The notes beneath the pieces are model-generated. The model was not told the DNA's origin and made no database searches. It saw nothing but the letters and a program-made list of their open reading frames with translations. From assembly GCA_964409335.1 (NCBI GenBank), contig CAYPCW010000022.1, forward strand, positions 1-40,019: a stretch of 40,019 nt of DNA, given 5' to 3'. Made by a program: the position numbers and the translations under genes. Position 1 is the first letter of the stretch, and each line of letters begins with the position of its first letter. This document shows, piece after piece, positions 39,287 through 40,019 of this stretch. The DNA comes from JABMOW01 sp964409335. Its GTDB lineage: Bacteria; Fidelibacterota; Marinisomatia; SCGC-AAA003-L08; JACNLC01.

Positions 39287-40019
39287 ATGAAATTAATCCG
39301 ATTATTTTTAAACAACTGGAGAGTCGTACTGCTCCTTTTGATCATCCTGCCTATTATTTCAGGGATTTTTGCGTTGGTTTCCATGCCGAAGGAACTGAAC
39401 CCTGATATTTCGATTCCGGTGTTATTGGTAATCGTACCCTATCCCGGCGCTCCGCCGAACCAGGTGGAAACGCTCATCACCAATAAATTGGAAGATAAAC
39501 TCAAAGGACTGAAAGATGTGGACTTTATCACGTCTACCAGCAGCACCGGATCATCCAGCATCGGGGTTAATTTTGAAGTGGGGACGGATATCGATCAAAA
39601 GTTGCGGGATGTTCGTGAAGCGGTAGCAGATGTCGAGAGTGAGCTTCCCGACGATATTCTGGACCCTATGGTGCTGGAGTTGAATTTCAGCGAAACCCCT
39701 ATTCTCGTGATGTCCTTTAGCGGCGATGATTACGTTGAACTGACCCGTATGGCGAAGCAGTTGAAATCCGATATCGAAAATATCCCGGATGTGTTGAGTT
39801 GCGATGTGGTGGGCGGGGTCGAACGACAATTTGATATAAATATTGATCCTGCTTCTCTCGAACGGTATCGTCTGACCTTAAATGCCATCGTCGGCCTGAT
39901 CGCCAGTGAAAACCTTGAGATTCCCGGCGGGACTCTCGAACTGGGGGGGAAAAAGTTTGTCACTCAGGTAAAGGGAAATGTTCATGATACCCACGATCTG
40001 GGAGAGTTGTCCATCGCCG
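39287..40019 (+). CDS. RND efflux pump inner-membrane subunit, N-terminal part
   Basis: Starts at ATG 39287 and runs off the window; 244 codons are visible. MKLIRLFLNNWRVVLLLLII is the first membrane helix, followed by FALVSMPKELNPDISIP, YPGAPPNQVETLITNKLED and the porter-domain sequence PMVLELNFSETPILVMSFSG. AcrB-type pumps use the proton gradient to expel drugs or other substrates. The spacing of 27 bp to the adaptor gene shows one operon. Confidence 0.94.
   Translation, partial: MKLIRLFLNNWRVVLLLLIILPIISGIFALVSMPKELNPDISIPVLLVIVPYPGAPPNQVETLITNKLEDKLKGLKDVDFITSTSSTGSSSIGVNFEVGTDIDQKLRDVREAVADVESELPDDILDPMVLELNFSETPILVMSFSGDDYVELTRMAKQLKSDIENIPDVLSCDVVGGVERQFDINIDPASLERYRLTLNAIVGLIASENLEIPGGTLELGGKKFVTQVKGNVHDTHDLGELSIA

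Overview
The window reads as three blocks. The two outer blocks (about 1-9,760 and 35,780-40,019) have an even, moderately high GC content and carry ordinary chromosomal genes. On the left, all on the minus strand, are yebC, ruvC, ruvA, gcvT, ftsK, a LolA-like protein, a lysylphosphatidylglycerol-synthase-type membrane protein, ddl and cysS. On the right, on the plus strand, are upp and a TolC / membrane-fusion / RND efflux operon cut by the window edge. The outer-membrane efflux genes and LolA-like protein indicate a Gram-negative cell. Gene style suggests the FCB group (a Neomarinimicrobiota/Calditrichota-like lineage), but this is only an inference.

The middle block (about 10,376-35,380) is visibly more AT-rich, lies wholly on the minus strand and looks acquired. 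It is bracketed by two direct copies of a 243-bp sequence (10133-10375 and 35537-35779, three mismatches). Inside the right copy lie remnants of a tyrosine recombinase (35095-35271) and of an XdhC-like protein. Low-complexity PINLST-type repeats beside a four-helix-bundle gene, an IS4-type transposase remnant and hairpin repeats point to a Bacteroidota-like donor. A scaffolding chimera joined through the repeat is the main alternative.

The island's main content is a complete gas-vesicle cluster, transcribed from 25,850 down to 10,365. In order: gvpA, two coiled-coil proteins, a DnaJ-type zinc-finger protein, a 60-aa helical protein, gvpN, a small hypothetical, gvpJ, gvpH (Hsp20), an ArsA/Get3-like ATPase, a four-helix-bundle gene, a CDC48/p97-like double AAA+ ATPase, a GvpF/L-DnaJ fusion, two more gvpF/L, gvpG, a 24-aa zinc-ribbon miniprotein, gvpO, gvpF/L, a gvpS-like gene, gvpF/L, gvpK and a last hypothetical. 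Immediately upstream are a PAS-containing hybrid histidine kinase and an NtrC-type sigma-54 activator. A near-consensus -24/-12 sigma-54 promoter sits about 75-90 bp before gvpA. Together these suggest a signal-controlled flotation system whose assembly uses a dedicated proteostasis set: AAA+ unfoldase, J-domain, DnaJ zinc finger, Hsp20 and a Get3-like ATPase.

Beyond the kinase are two restriction-modification modules. One has an N4C/N6A-type methyltransferase, a ThaI-like endonuclease and two unknown proteins. The other has a methyltransferase and a BglII/BstYI-type endonuclease with the D-x8-E-x-Q active site. Long imperfect inverted repeats resembling integron attC or Bacteroidota intergenic repeats follow each module. 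Three N runs (12654-12663, 19405-19504, 23795-23894) mark scaffold gaps, each at a repeat or short overlap. No tRNA, rRNA or CRISPR array was seen.
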